Made by a program: the position numbers and the translations under genes
Part shown: piece after piece, positions 10,309-19,560 of the stretch
Numbering within the stretch: position 1 is the stretch's first letter
How the letters are laid out: every line of letters begins with the position of its first letter
The notes under the pieces: generated by a model
Seen by the model: only the letters and a program-made list of their open reading frames with translations
Database searches by the model: none
Told to the model about the DNA's origin: nothing
DNA from: Noviherbaspirillum malthae
Lineage (GTDB): Bacteria; Pseudomonadota; Gammaproteobacteria; Burkholderiales; Burkholderiaceae_D
NCBI RefSeq assembly: GCF_015352985.1
Contig: NZ_JACYXF010000008.1
Coordinates: 1-64,000 of the forward strand
Direction: 5' to 3'
Length of the DNA: 64,000 nt

Positions 10309-11094
10309 ATGATTCCAGAATTGAAGCAGATTTGCCTAACACCGCGACCAGGCGGAATCGGAGCAGGGGCCTTGCTGCTTGCGGCGCTTGCCTTCGGCGG
10401 CGTGAATGCCGCATCGGCGCAGGAGACTCGGATTGCGCAAGCCGCGCAGGGCACCCAGACAGCCGAAATCGGTGCCGTTGCCAAGCGTTATCCGCCGGGC
10501 TCCATCAGCAGCGTCGAAATCGCCGACAGGGCACTCGCCGAAGTCGGCCGCGAGCGCAATGCAGTGCAGGCCCGCTATGCCCAGGAAGAGCAGAACTGCA
10601 ATCCGAAATTCTTCTCCAGTTCCTGCATGGAAGCCGCCGACGATTCACGCCGGCAGGCCTTGCGGCAACTGCGGGCCGTCGAGGTCGAGGCCAACACGGT
10701 CAAGCGCCAGGCAAAGGCGACCGCCCGCGACGAGGAACTGGCCGTGAAGCGGGAAAAGGAAGGTGCAAGCCGCGAGGAAAGGGACGCGGCGCGCAATGTG
10801 CCCGTGCCTAACTCCGGCGCGCAGGACGCAGCGCCCCAGCCTACGGACAAACCTTTGCCTTCAGGCAGGCCGCGCAGCGGCGATCGCGTCGCCGAGCATG
10901 AAGAAAAGATGCGCGCGATCAGGGAAAAGGAGGCGTCGGAAGCCGACAAGCGTGCGAAGAGTGTCGCCAACTATGAGCGCAAGGTAAAAGAGGCGGAAGC
11001 CCGTCAGCAGGAAGTCGCCAAGCGCAAGGAAGAAAAGGCGCGCAAGCTCGAGGAGAAGAGGCAGCGCGCCGAGGCGGCACAGAAACCTCTGTAG
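10309..11094 (+). CDS. Putative secreted coiled-coil protein
   Basis: No function recognised. About 261 residues. The N-terminus has a charged stretch, a hydrophobic segment (GALLLAALAFGGVNA) and a likely signal-peptidase site after ASA. The mature part contains a conserved-looking Cys pair (QNCNPKFFSSSCMEAADD) that could form a disulfide, then long charged heptad-like helices rich in Lys, Glu, Arg and Ala, and a Lys/Glu-rich tail. The ATG at 10309 is chosen because AAAGAAG lies 8 bp upstream; the in-frame ATG at 10291 lacks a clear ribosome-binding site. It probably acts in the periplasm; the coiled coil suggests a scaffold role, which is inference. Confidence 0.75.
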   Translation: MIPELKQICLTPRPGGIGAGALLLAALAFGGVNAASAQETRIAQAAQGTQTAEIGAVAKRYPPGSISSVEIADRALAEVGRERNAVQARYAQEEQNCNPKFFSSSCMEAADDSRRQALRQLRAVEVEANTVKRQAKATARDEELAVKREKEGASREERDAARNVPVPNSGAQDAAPQPTDKPLPSGRPRSGDRVAEHEEKMRAIREKEASEADKRAKSVANYERKVKEAEARQQEVAKRKEEKARKLEEKRQRAEAAQKPL

Positions 11095-11356
11095 TTTCTC
11101 TGTAATTTTCTTGACCCTATATCACCGCCTAGTGGGGGTGAGTTGGAAATTTGTTGAAGGCAAATATGGCGAAATCGGGTCGAGACGAGGAAACAAGCAC
11201 AGCAAGGTCGAGGCCTTACGCGCATTGTTGACGCGGTATCGGCACGATTCTCGTCCACTATTTGACCAACAAATTTTTAATACGCACCACTAGAGACCTC
11301 GGCCGTGCCGCGTTCAACGGCACCAGCCTTGAGCGTATATGGCGCTTATGCGGCGC

Positions 11357-12163
11357 TCATACGGCGCGTCGCATCCGGTCCACGGTATAGGACTTGGTTT
11401 CGGAAGCGGGTTCCACCAGCTTGATGATTGCCATCGTGCAGTTGTCGGCCTCATGACCTTGCGCACGTTCCCGTACCTTGGCAATCAGCATTTCGGATGC
11501 CTGCCGCGGCGAGTTCATCGCAATTGCAGCGCCAAGTTCCACACGGGAGAAATATCGCCAAAGCCCGTCGGAACATAGCAGAAAGGCATCGCCGGCCTTG
11601 AGATTGGCATGTTTGCCGACCGTGATCTCCGGCTCGCTTTCTGGTGAGCCAAGTGCGCTGTACAAGACGTGAGGCATTTTCTGCTCGCGTGCCTGCCCGT
11701 AGGTGAGCTTGCCTTGCTGGACCAGATTCTCTACTTGGGAGTGATCGACGGTGCGTTCGGCGCAGTTCGGCCCGTCGAAGCGGTAGAGGCGGGAGTCGCC
11801 GACATGCGCCCACACCGCAGAGCGTTCCGGCGTCAGTACCAGGATCGCCATGGTGCTGTGCGGCTTCTTTTCGGAGGAAATCGAATTGAGCTTGATGAGG
11901 GTATGTGCATCCCGGGCAATCGTCCGGAGCAGGGTGACAAGATCTTCGGTCTGGGGCGAGTAGAGATCGAAAGCCTGTTTGGCAGTACGAAGCACCTGCT
12001 CGGCCGCCATCGCGCCGACGTTCAAACTTCCCATGCCGTCCGCCACGACGGCCATCATGTAGCCGGGAGCCTTCGGCGCGGTCAGCAGAGCGACGCGGTC
12101 CTGTTGCTCGGCGCGGTCCCCAATATGCTGCGCCGTACCTGCCTCGATTTTGTAATGGCTCAT
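11357..12163 (-). CDS. PP2C-family serine/threonine protein phosphatase
   Basis: Metal-dependent phosphatase of the PP2C (Stp1/PrpC) family, 268 residues, single cytoplasmic domain. Motifs in order: GDRAEQQDRV near residue 15, VADGMGSLNVGA (metal-binding Asp), WAHVGDSRLYRF, DHSQVENLVQQG, LLCSDGLWRYF and the closing EADNCTMAIIKL. All metal-binding aspartates appear intact. No Ser/Thr kinase gene is adjacent, so the partner kinase must lie elsewhere. It converges with the preceding + strand gene and is divergent from the YdcH-like gene. Confidence 0.92.
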   Translation of the reverse strand: MSHYKIEAGTAQHIGDRAEQQDRVALLTAPKAPGYMMAVVADGMGSLNVGAMAAEQVLRTAKQAFDLYSPQTEDLVTLLRTIARDAHTLIKLNSISSEKKPHSTMAILVLTPERSAVWAHVGDSRLYRFDGPNCAERTVDHSQVENLVQQGKLTYGQAREQKMPHVLYSALGSPESEPEITVGKHANLKAGDAFLLCSDGLWRYFSRVELGAAIAMNSPRQASEMLIAKVRERAQGHEADNCTMAIIKLVEPASETKSYTVDRMRRAV

Positions 12164-12398
12164 GGAATTAGGTCGTTGTACTCCTCGCGGAAATTATTGC
12201 ATGGCTAAAATATCTTCCGAATTGTTGTAGGTTTTTGTTACATCTCTTCAACAAGATGCCCATGTTGTCCCGAAAACGGCGATACTTGTTTCAAGTCCGC
12301 ATCGCACATGCAATTTCCGGCGCGGCATGCCAAGCTTTTCCACGCGGCGGTGCTTTTCCCTCTTAAAATAACGGGTTATCGAACTCCAATTGCCGTCC

Positions 12399-12599
12399 AT
12401 GATTCCGACAGAAGACATACAGCGACGCATTATCGAGCTGGAAGTAGAGCATCGCGACCTCGATGCCGTGATCGACCTGATGTCGCGCGATGTGCTGCAC
12501 GACGAATTGCAGCTGCGCCGGCTCAAGAAGCGCAAGCTCCAGCTCAAGGACCATATCACGTTATTGAAAATGCAACTCATCCCCGACGTGCCAGCCTGA
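12399..12599 (+). CDS. YdcH-family (DUF465) short helical protein
   Basis: A 66-residue, highly charged, all-helical protein: IQRRIIELEVEHRDLDAVIDLM followed by LQLRRLKKRKLQLKDHI. This two-helix hairpin pattern matches the DUF465/YdcH family, whose function is unknown. The ATG at 12399 is preferred to the in-frame TTG at 12390. It directly precedes the dinG-like helicase gene (23 bp gap), so the two are probably cotranscribed. Confidence 0.8.
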   Translation: MIPTEDIQRRIIELEVEHRDLDAVIDLMSRDVLHDELQLRRLKKRKLQLKDHITLLKMQLIPDVPA

Positions 12600-12621
12600 T
12601 GCACCGGGGACCGTTTTCCGA

Positions 12622-14655
12622 TTGCCCGCTTTGACAGAAATCACCGCACCGTCGCCCGTTCCCGAAAACCACGATACCGACATTGATCAATTGTTCAATG
12701 TGAATGGCCCCCTCAGCGAGGCGGTTCGCGGTTTTCGTCCCCGCCAGTCGCAAACCGAGATGGCCAAGGCCATCGCCAACGCCATTGCCAACCGGCAGAC
12801 CCTGATCGCCGAAGCCGGCACGGGAACCGGAAAAACCTTCGCCTACCTGGTTCCCGCTCTGCTCTGGGGCGGCAAGGTCATCCTGTCCACCGGCACCAAG
12901 AATCTTCAGGATCAGCTCTACCTGCGCGATATTCCCACGGTACGCAAGGCGCTCAGCGCGCCGGTGTCCGTGGCGCTGCTGAAGGGCAGGGCGAACTACG
13001 TCTGCCACTTCCATCTCGAGCGGACCCTGCAGAACGGCCGGCTGACCGCCCGCGAGGATGTCGGCTACCTGCGCGAGATCTCCCGTTTCGTCAAGACCAC
13101 CGGCTCCGGCGACAAGGCCGAACTGTCGAAGGTGCCGGAAACGGCATCGGTCTGGAATCTGGTGACCTCCACGCGCGATACCTGCCTCGGCAACGAATGC
13201 CAGTACTATCAGGACTGCTTTGTCATGAAGGCGCGCAAGGAAGCGCAGCAGGCCGACGTGGTGGTGGTCAATCACCATCTCTTCTTCGCCGACGTCGCAT
13301 TGAAGGACACCGGCGTTGCCGAGCTTCTTCCGACGGCCAATACCGTCATCTTCGACGAGGCTCACCAGCTTCCCGAGACCGCCACCCTGTTTTTCGGCGA
13401 AACCATCTCCACCTCGCAGGTGCTGGAGCTTTGCCGCGACGTGCTGGCCGAAGGTCTGGCACATGCACGAGACGGAGCGGACTGGGCCAAGGTGGTCGCC
13501 ACCGTCGAGCGCGCCGCGCGCGACTTGCGGCTGACTTTTTCGCAAGATATCGTGCGCTTGGCGGTTAATCAGATCGCGCCGTCGAGCCCGTTCTTCCCGG
13601 CGCTGGACAAGCTCAGGGAAGAGCTCGACATCATGATCGGCATCCTCGAGGGCCAGGCCGAGCGCGCCGAAACGATAGAGCAGTGCCGCACCCGCGGACT
13701 TGAACTGGCAAAGAAGCTGTCGGACTGGGAAGCTGCACGCCATCCGACGAAGGAGAGCACCGAATATCCGCAGGACTACGTGTTATGGGTGGAGGCGTTC
13801 ACGTCTTCGCTGCAGCTGCACAGGACACCGCTATCGATTGCACCCATATTCAGCAAGCAGCGCGAGGGCACGCCGCGGTCATGGATCTTCACCTCGGCCA
13901 CGCTGGCCGTGAAGAACGACTTCAACCATTATGCGTCGCAGATGGGATTGTGGAACGAGCCTGCGCATTCCTGGCCCAGCCCCTTCGATTACGTCAACCA
14001 GGGGCTGCTCTACGTGCCGGACAATCTGCCGCAGCCGAATTCCTTCGACTACACCGATGCCGTCATCGATACCGCCCTGCCCATGATCGAAGCGGCCGGC
14101 GGTCGCACCTTCCTGTTATGCACGACGATACGCGCGGTGAACCGTGCCGCCGAACGCCTGCGCGAGGAGTTCGAAAAGCGCGGCCTGCCGTTCCCGCTGA
14201 TGGTGCAGGGCGAAGCGGGGCGCACCGAACTGCTCGATCGCTTCCGGGCCGCAGGCAATGCGGTGCTGATCGGCAGTCAGAGTTTCTGGGAAGGCGTCGA
14301 CGTGCGCGGCGACGCGCTTTCGCTGGTCATCATCGACAAGCTGCCATTCTCACCGCCCGACGACCCGGTGCTCGCAGCGCGCATCGAAGCGCTCGAGCGC
14401 AAGGGATTGAACGGCTTCGTCCATCATCAGCTGCCATCCACCATCATCAACCTCAAGCAGGGCGCCGGACGCCTGATTCGCGACGAGACCGACCGCGGGG
14501 TGCTGATGATCTGCGATCCGCGCTTGATCACCAAGCCCTACGGACGCCGCATCTGGCAGAGTCTTCCTCCGTTCAAGCGGACCCGGGATGCCGCGGTTGC
14601 AAGGGCGTTCTTTGAGAGGGATCATGTCGCTCAGCTTGAGGATCATGCGGCTTGA
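12622..14655 (+). CDS. dinG: ATP-dependent DNA helicase, DinG/YoaA (XPD-like) family
   Basis: Superfamily 2 helicase related to XPD, with an iron-sulfur cluster; expected to unwind DNA forks or R-loops 5' to 3'. 677 residues. Walker A AEAGTGTGKTFAY has Lys near 71; cluster cysteines are suggested in NYVCHFHLE and DTCLGNECQYYQDC; the DEAH box is VIFDEAHQLPE; motif V/VI are SQSFWEGVDVRGD and KQGAGRLIRDETDRG. The start is uncertain: TTG at 12622 is used since no in-frame ATG precedes the conserved RPRQSQTEMAKAI. YoaA and DinG are hard to separate by eye; the symbol is the family name. Confidence 0.88.
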   Translation: MPALTEITAPSPVPENHDTDIDQLFNVNGPLSEAVRGFRPRQSQTEMAKAIANAIANRQTLIAEAGTGTGKTFAYLVPALLWGGKVILSTGTKNLQDQLYLRDIPTVRKALSAPVSVALLKGRANYVCHFHLERTLQNGRLTAREDVGYLREISRFVKTTGSGDKAELSKVPETASVWNLVTSTRDTCLGNECQYYQDCFVMKARKEAQQADVVVVNHHLFFADVALKDTGVAELLPTANTVIFDEAHQLPETATLFFGETISTSQVLELCRDVLAEGLAHARDGADWAKVVATVERAARDLRLTFSQDIVRLAVNQIAPSSPFFPALDKLREELDIMIGILEGQAERAETIEQCRTRGLELAKKLSDWEAARHPTKESTEYPQDYVLWVEAFTSSLQLHRTPLSIAPIFSKQREGTPRSWIFTSATLAVKNDFNHYASQMGLWNEPAHSWPSPFDYVNQGLLYVPDNLPQPNSFDYTDAVIDTALPMIEAAGGRTFLLCTTIRAVNRAAERLREEFEKRGLPFPLMVQGEAGRTELLDRFRAAGNAVLIGSQSFWEGVDVRGDALSLVIIDKLPFSPPDDPVLAARIEALERKGLNGFVHHQLPSTIINLKQGAGRLIRDETDRGVLMICDPRLITKPYGRRIWQSLPPFKRTRDAAVARAFFERDHVAQLEDHAA

Positions 14656-14744
14656 ACTGAATGCCGGTGCCGCATTGCGATGTTGCATGAATTCTCTCTA
14701 TACTTGCAGCGTTGAGGGCATCTTGCTCTCGCATGAGAGGTCCC

Positions 14745-15689
14745 ATGTCTGAACCCGTCGTTTCTTTGGTGCCGGTGCGTGCCGCCGATCTAACTGTCGG
14801 CGAGCCGCTGTCGCGTCCGGTCTACGACTGGCACGGCAATATGCTGCTCGCACAGGGCAGTGTGATCGAAAATCAGCAGCAGCTGGAGGATTTGCTCGAC
14901 AACGGGTTCATAAACGACTCGACCTGGGATTTCCCTTCCATACCCATTCCAAGTGTGCCGACCCAGCCAGCGGCCACGGCGGCACCTCCCGTTCGTGAAG
15001 CGGCCCGGGCACCAGCACCCATCGAAGACAATACGGTGAAGGACGTTGTGGTCGGCATGGACGATGTGCGGTGGTATGTGGGTGAAACCATGTATCTGCA
15101 GCAGATCGACAACCCGTCGATGCGCTATACGGTGCGCCTGATTGGCTTCGTCAGGAACAAGACGGTATTCGTAACGGCGCCGAGCACGGACGGCAAGCTG
15201 GACTTCATCCGCGACGGACAGACCTTCATCGTGCGGGCCTTTTCAGGCAAGAAGGCGTATGCCTTTGTGGCGTCGGCCGTCAAGTCCGTCCACACGCCGC
15301 ATCCTTATCTGCATCTCTCCTACCCGAAGGAAGTCCGCTGCACCGTCGTGCGCAAGGGCGTGCGCGCGGAAGTCAAAATCATCGCTGCGGTTTCGCTCGG
15401 TTCCGGAGACAGAACAGGCGCGGCAACGCTGACCGACCTGAGCATGGGCGGCACCTCGGGGACCATCAAGCAGGTGCTGGGTGGGAAAGGCGAGGAAGGG
15501 TACATCAAGTTCAAGGTGCGCGCCGCCGGACAGGATGAATTTCTGAACCTGCGCATGGTCTTGCGCTCGGTGGCACCGTCGGAACACGGGGACGGTTTCA
15601 AGCACGGCTTCGAGTTCATCGACGTCTCGATTCATGACCGCCTGATTCTCTCGGCCTTCGTGCATCAGACGCTGGCCGAGAGAGATTGA
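14745..15689 (+). CDS. PilZ-domain c-di-GMP-binding protein with YcgR-like layout
   Basis: 314 residues. The C-terminal PilZ domain has the two c-di-GMP motifs: RKGVR (RxxxR) at about 203-207 and DLSMGG (D/NxSxxG) at 231-236, so ligand binding is likely. Before it, residues 110-190 form a YcgR-N-like beta domain (GETMYLQQ...RLIGFVRNKTVFVTAP). The first 60 residues are a separate small domain (DLTVGEPLSRPVYDWHGNMLLAQGSVI), joined by a Pro/Ala-rich linker. It may brake the flagellum or bind another partner; this is inference. The ATG at 14745 is preferred because GAGAGG precedes it. Confidence 0.87.
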   Translation: MSEPVVSLVPVRAADLTVGEPLSRPVYDWHGNMLLAQGSVIENQQQLEDLLDNGFINDSTWDFPSIPIPSVPTQPAATAAPPVREAARAPAPIEDNTVKDVVVGMDDVRWYVGETMYLQQIDNPSMRYTVRLIGFVRNKTVFVTAPSTDGKLDFIRDGQTFIVRAFSGKKAYAFVASAVKSVHTPHPYLHLSYPKEVRCTVVRKGVRAEVKIIAAVSLGSGDRTGAATLTDLSMGGTSGTIKQVLGGKGEEGYIKFKVRAAGQDEFLNLRMVLRSVAPSEHGDGFKHGFEFIDVSIHDRLILSAFVHQTLAERD

Positions 15690-15758
15690 CGAGACTGACC
15701 CGCTTCACTTCGGCTGTACGCGTCAATCAAAAATATGGTGACGACAGTGTCGGAGGGC

Positions 15759-15788
15759 CGGGCCGCATGCCGAAAGCAAGGCGGCCCG
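15759..15788. terminator. Possible hairpin between convergent genes
   Basis: An 8-bp stem, CGGGCCGC at 15759-15766 and GCGGCCCG at 15781-15788, lies between the convergent PilZ and quinone oxidoreductase genes. The downstream T-run is short on the + strand, so terminator function is uncertain. Confidence 0.4.
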
Positions 15789-15798
15789 CAAGACGATT

Positions 15799-16779
15799 TT
15801 ACTTCTGCGGCTGTATCACGACCTTGCCGGTGACCTTGCGTGCGGCCATGTCGTTGAGTGCCTTCGGCGTGTCGGCCAGTGCATAGCGTCCCGAGATGTG
15901 GGGCTTGATCTTGCCCTGGGCCATCCACTCCATCAATTCACGCATCGCAGCCGCGTTCACCTTCGGTTCGCGCCGTGCGAATTCTCCCCAGAATACGCCG
16001 ACCAGTGATGCGCCCTTGAGCAGTGCGAGGTTGAGCGGCAGCTTGGGAATCTCGCCGTTGGCAAAGCCGACCACGAGATAACGGCCGCGCCACCCGATCG
16101 ACCGGAATGCGGGCTCTGCGTAAACGCCCCCGACCGGATCGTAGATCACGTCCGGACCCTTCCCGCCGGTCTCCGCCTTGATCGCTTCACGCAGATCCTG
16201 CGTCGTGTAATTGATCGTCGCGTCTGCACCGTGCTCGCGGCAGACGGCAAGCTTTTCGTCGGTTGATGCTGCGGCAATGACCCGAGCTCCCAGCGCCTTG
16301 CCGATTTCGATCGCGGCGAGGCCCACGCCGCCGGCCGCACCGAGCACCAGCATGGTTTCGCCGGCCTTCAGCTGGGCGCGGTCGACCACGGCATGATGCG
16401 AGGTGCCGTAAGTGAGCGTGACGGCTGCGGCAGTATCGAAGTCCAGACCCGGCGGCATGGGCATGACCGCTTGCGCCGGTACTGCGATCTGCTGCGCGAA
16501 GGCGCCCTGGCTGACGAAAGCCAGCACCTTGTCGCCGACCTTGAGGTTGGTGACGCCTTCGCCGACCGCGGTAATCACGCCTGCCAGCTCGCTGCCGGGC
16601 GTGAAAGGTAGTTCGGGCTTGAACTGATATTTGTTCTGGATGATGAGCACATCGGGGAAATTGACGCCGGCCGCTTCCACCCTGATTGCAACCTGGCCGG
16701 CAGCAGGAACGACATCCGGCAGCTCCTCTACAACCAAGGTATCGGGAAGTCCCCACGTCTTGCAGAGGATGGCTTTCAT
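15799..16779 (-). CDS. NADPH:quinone oxidoreductase-like, zinc-independent MDR family
   Basis: Medium-chain dehydrogenase/reductase without the catalytic zinc ligands, 326 residues. The N-terminal GroES-like domain has AGVNFPDVLIIQNKYQ and PGSELAGVITAVGEGV; the cofactor-binding Rossmann motif is LVLGAAGGVGLAAIEIGKALGA near residue 145, followed by YDPVGG. This pattern fits QorA/zeta-crystallin relatives that reduce quinones or enones with NADPH. Substrate cannot be read from sequence. It is divergent from surE, with a 126-bp shared promoter region. Confidence 0.92.
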   Translation of the reverse strand: MKAILCKTWGLPDTLVVEELPDVVPAAGQVAIRVEAAGVNFPDVLIIQNKYQFKPELPFTPGSELAGVITAVGEGVTNLKVGDKVLAFVSQGAFAQQIAVPAQAVMPMPPGLDFDTAAAVTLTYGTSHHAVVDRAQLKAGETMLVLGAAGGVGLAAIEIGKALGARVIAAASTDEKLAVCREHGADATINYTTQDLREAIKAETGGKGPDVIYDPVGGVYAEPAFRSIGWRGRYLVVGFANGEIPKLPLNLALLKGASLVGVFWGEFARREPKVNAAAMRELMEWMAQGKIKPHISGRYALADTPKALNDMAARKVTGKVVIQPQK

Positions 16780-16905
16780 GCTGTCTCCTTATTGTCAATG
16801 ATGGTAAAAAAGAACGGTCGTTTTATTCTAGGCTTATGCCGCAAAATGTCAACATCGTCCCGGCACCGTGCTGGAAGACTGAATGGCATCGGGTAGAATT
16901 CCGGT

Positions 16906-17643
16906 ATGAAAATTCTTGTTAGTAACGACGACGGTTACCTTGCCCCAGGCATTATCGCGCTTGCAAATGAAATGCGTACATTTGCGGAAGTGATGGTGGT
17001 GGCACCGGACAGCAACCGGTCCGGAAGTTCCAATTCCCTGACGCTGGACCGTCCATTGACCGTCTACCGCGCTGATAACGGATTTTATTTCGTCAATGGC
17101 ACGCCTTCCGACTGCGTGCACATCGCGCTGACCGGCGGGCTGCCGTTCCGCCCCGACCTCATCGTGTCCGGCATCAACCAGGGCCAGAACATGGGCGATG
17201 ATACGCTTTATTCCGGTACGGTCGCGGCCGCCACGGAAGGCTATCTGTTCGGCATTCCGGCGATCGCCTTTTCGCAGGTGGAAAAGGGATGGGCGCATGT
17301 GGATGCGGCGGCGCGCATCGCTCGCGAATTCGTGCAGCGTGACTTCGACCTGCTGGACAAACCCTATCTCCTGAATGTCAATATTCCCAATCTGCCTTAT
17401 GAGGAAATCAAAGGCCTGCGCGCGACGCGTCTCGGCAAGCGCCACGAGTCCGAGCCCGTGATCAAGACGCTCGATCCTCAGGGACGCGAGATCTTCTGGA
17501 TCGGCCCCGCCGGCAAGGCCAAGGATTCGGGCGAGGGTACCGATTTTCATGCCGTGGCCAACGGCTGCGTGTCCGTCACGCCGCTGCAGGTCGATCTCAC
17601 CCATGCCGCGCAGCTCGATGCGCTCAAGCGGAGCATGGCATGA
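16906..17643 (+). CDS. surE: 5'/3'-nucleotidase SurE
   Basis: Metal-dependent survival-protein phosphatase acting on nucleoside monophosphates; cytoplasmic. 245 residues. The metal site is SNDDG at residues 6-10 (Asp8, Asp9), with the Ser in [14 protein letters not shown] and the Asn in [23 protein letters not shown]. First gene of the surE-pcm-nlpD-rpoS cluster, conserved across proteobacteria and tied to stationary-phase survival. Its stop overlaps the pcm start by 4 bases (ATGA), indicating translational coupling. Confidence 0.97.
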   Translation: MKILVSNDDGYLAPGIIALANEMRTFAEVMVVAPDSNRSGSSNSLTLDRPLTVYRADNGFYFVNGTPSDCVHIALTGGLPFRPDLIVSGINQGQNMGDDTLYSGTVAAATEGYLFGIPAIAFSQVEKGWAHVDAAARIAREFVQRDFDLLDKPYLLNVNIPNLPYEEIKGLRATRLGKRHESEPVIKTLDPQGREIFWIGPAGKAKDSGEGTDFHAVANGCVSVTPLQVDLTHAAQLDALKRSMA

Positions 17644-18539
17644 GCGGCAAGGACAAGCGTTTTCCCTTGCCGCTGTCTTCCGTGGTCGACAAGTCGTCGG
17701 GCAGGGCGCAGCCTTCCAGGCAGCCGCAGCCTCGCGTCGCAACGCCGCAGACCGCAACGCAAAACGCGACGCTTAACGCGGCGCTGAACGCAGCGCTCAG
17801 CCTGAGCAGGTCGGCGCCGGTTGCCGATGCAGTGCAGACGCGCGCCGCATCCCGAACAGCACCCGCGAGTCCGGAGCGCACTGCGCGTCCCGAGCCCATG
17901 GTGTCCGATGCGGTGCGCTCGGCCATGGTGGCGCGGGTCGCGAAGCAAGGTGTAAAGGACGCCAAGGTGCTGGCTGCGATGTCCGCCGTGCCGCGCCATC
18001 TCTTTGTCGAACCCGGACTCTCGGGGCAGGCCTACATCGACGCATCGCTGCCGATCGGACATCACCAGACCATCTCCCAGCCCTATATCGTCGCGCGCAT
18101 GATCGAAGTCATGCGCGCCAATGCCAACGGCGGCGCGCTCGACAAGGTACTTGAAATCGGCACCGGCTGCGGCTACCAGGCCGCGGTGCTGTCGCTGGTG
18201 GCGAAGGAGGTGTATTCCATCGAGCGCATCAAGCCGTTACATGAACTCGCCAAATCCAACCTGCGCCCGCTGCGCATCGCCAATATCCGGCTGCAGTATG
18301 GAGATGGTATGCTTGGCCTGCCGCAAGTGGCACCGTTCGATGGCATCATCCTCGCGGCTGCAGGATTGGAAGTGCCGCAGGCGCTTCTGGATCAATTGAG
18401 TATCGGCGGCAGGCTGGTCGCCCCGGTCGGCGCACAACGCCAGGTACTGCAGCTCATCGAGCGCGTCAGCAAGTTCGAGTGGACGAATACGACGCTGGAG
18501 GACTGTCATTTCGTTCCCTTGCGTCCGGGCGTCGTCTGA
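17640..18539 (+). CDS. pcm: Protein-L-isoaspartate O-methyltransferase
   Basis: Repairs damaged proteins by methylating L-isoaspartyl residues with SAM. 299 residues. The catalytic part starts near residue 85: [36 protein letters not shown] is the substrate-binding region, [15 protein letters not shown] is SAM motif I, and [14 protein letters not shown] follows. The family is usually about 210 residues; the extra N-terminal 80 or so are low complexity, Ala/Arg/Asn rich (with a [15 protein letters not shown] run), and probably disordered. An internal start is possible, but the ATGA overlap with surE supports the long form. Confidence 0.93.
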   Translation: MSGKDKRFPLPLSSVVDKSSGRAQPSRQPQPRVATPQTATQNATLNAALNAALSLSRSAPVADAVQTRAASRTAPASPERTARPEPMVSDAVRSAMVARVAKQGVKDAKVLAAMSAVPRHLFVEPGLSGQAYIDASLPIGHHQTISQPYIVARMIEVMRANANGGALDKVLEIGTGCGYQAAVLSLVAKEVYSIERIKPLHELAKSNLRPLRIANIRLQYGDGMLGLPQVAPFDGIILAAAGLEVPQALLDQLSIGGRLVAPVGAQRQVLQLIERVSKFEWTNTTLEDCHFVPLRPGVV

Positions 18540-18591
18540 ACTTTCCGCCTCCGGCACTGACTGCCGCGAGCTGTCGCCAAATGTAAATTGT

Positions 18592-19560
18592 ATGAGAATG
18601 AGAACAACACAATCCCTGTTTATCGCAGCGCTTTCGATGTGGATCGCCGCATGTACGACGCCGCAAGGAACCGCGCCTGTGATCGACCGTCCGGTCGGGC
18701 CGAGAGCGGCGGAGGCGCCGAGGCCTGCTGCACCGCCGCCCGCGCAGCAGGCCGCACCAGCCACGCGCACCGACACGCGAGGTTTTTACACCGTGCGCAA
18801 GGGCGACACATTGATCCAGATCGCACTCGACTTCGGCCAGAACTACCGCGACATCGTTGCATGGAACAACCTTGCCAATCCGAATGACATCAAGGTCGAT
18901 CAGGTCCTGCGCGTCCTGCCGCCCGAAGGCGCTCCGCAAACCGGCAGCGTCGCCCCATCGCAGGGCACCGAAGTACGCCCGCTGACGCCGTCCCAGCCGA
19001 CAGCCGGCGCCGTGCCCAACAAATCCGGACCGCGCGGCGAGAAGCGCCCGTATTCCGACGGCGTACTGGCGGAACTGCAGAAGCCCGATTCGACAGGCGC
19101 CGTGCCGGCCGCTCCCGCCGCAGGCACGCCTGCCCGCACCGAGCCGCCCAAGGCAGCGGAGAAGACTCCGGAACCTGCGTTGTCGGGGGACGACGAGAAT
19201 ATCGCGTGGATCTGGCCTGCCGAAGGCAGGATCATTTCCCATTTCAGCGAAGGAAAGAGGGGAATCGATATTGCCGGAAAGATGGGGCAGCCTGTCGTTG
19301 CGGCGGGCTCGGGCAAAGTGCTGTATGCTGGCAGTGGCATTCGCGGTTACGGCAATCTTGTCATCGTCAAGCACTCCAACAACCTGCTATCGGCTTATGC
19401 CCATAACAAAACCATCTTCGTGAAAGAAGATCAAAATGTTACCAAGGGTCAGAAGATCGCAGAGATGGGAAATTCCGATACCGATGAGGTAAAACTGCAT
19501 TTCGAAATACGTCAGCAAGGAAAGCCGGTCGATCCGTCAAAATTTCTGCCAAGCCGCTAA
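18592..19560 (+). CDS. nlpD: Murein hydrolase activator NlpD
   Basis: Outer-membrane lipoprotein that activates the amidase AmiC during septum splitting. 322 residues. Lipobox IAAC with Cys21; LysM peptidoglycan-binding domain around 63-110 (GFYTVRKGDTLIQIALDFGQNYRDIVAWNNL); Pro/Ala-rich linker; C-terminal M23 (LytM) domain from about 200. The catalytic metal site is degenerate: the HxxxD position reads RGIDIAG with no His, while LHFEIR remains, as in non-enzymatic activators. In related bacteria the main rpoS promoter lies inside nlpD. rpoS starts directly at the next base. Confidence 0.93.
   Translation: MRMRTTQSLFIAALSMWIAACTTPQGTAPVIDRPVGPRAAEAPRPAAPPPAQQAAPATRTDTRGFYTVRKGDTLIQIALDFGQNYRDIVAWNNLANPNDIKVDQVLRVLPPEGAPQTGSVAPSQGTEVRPLTPSQPTAGAVPNKSGPRGEKRPYSDGVLAELQKPDSTGAVPAAPAAGTPARTEPPKAAEKTPEPALSGDDENIAWIWPAEGRIISHFSEGKRGIDIAGKMGQPVVAAGSGKVLYAGSGIRGYGNLVIVKHSNNLLSAYAHNKTIFVKEDQNVTKGQKIAEMGNSDTDEVKLHFEIRQQGKPVDPSKFLPSR

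Noticed and set aside
11111..11293. 60-codon frame in the gap after the coiled-coil gene
   Set aside because: TTG start, no ribosome-binding site and no similarity to a known small protein.
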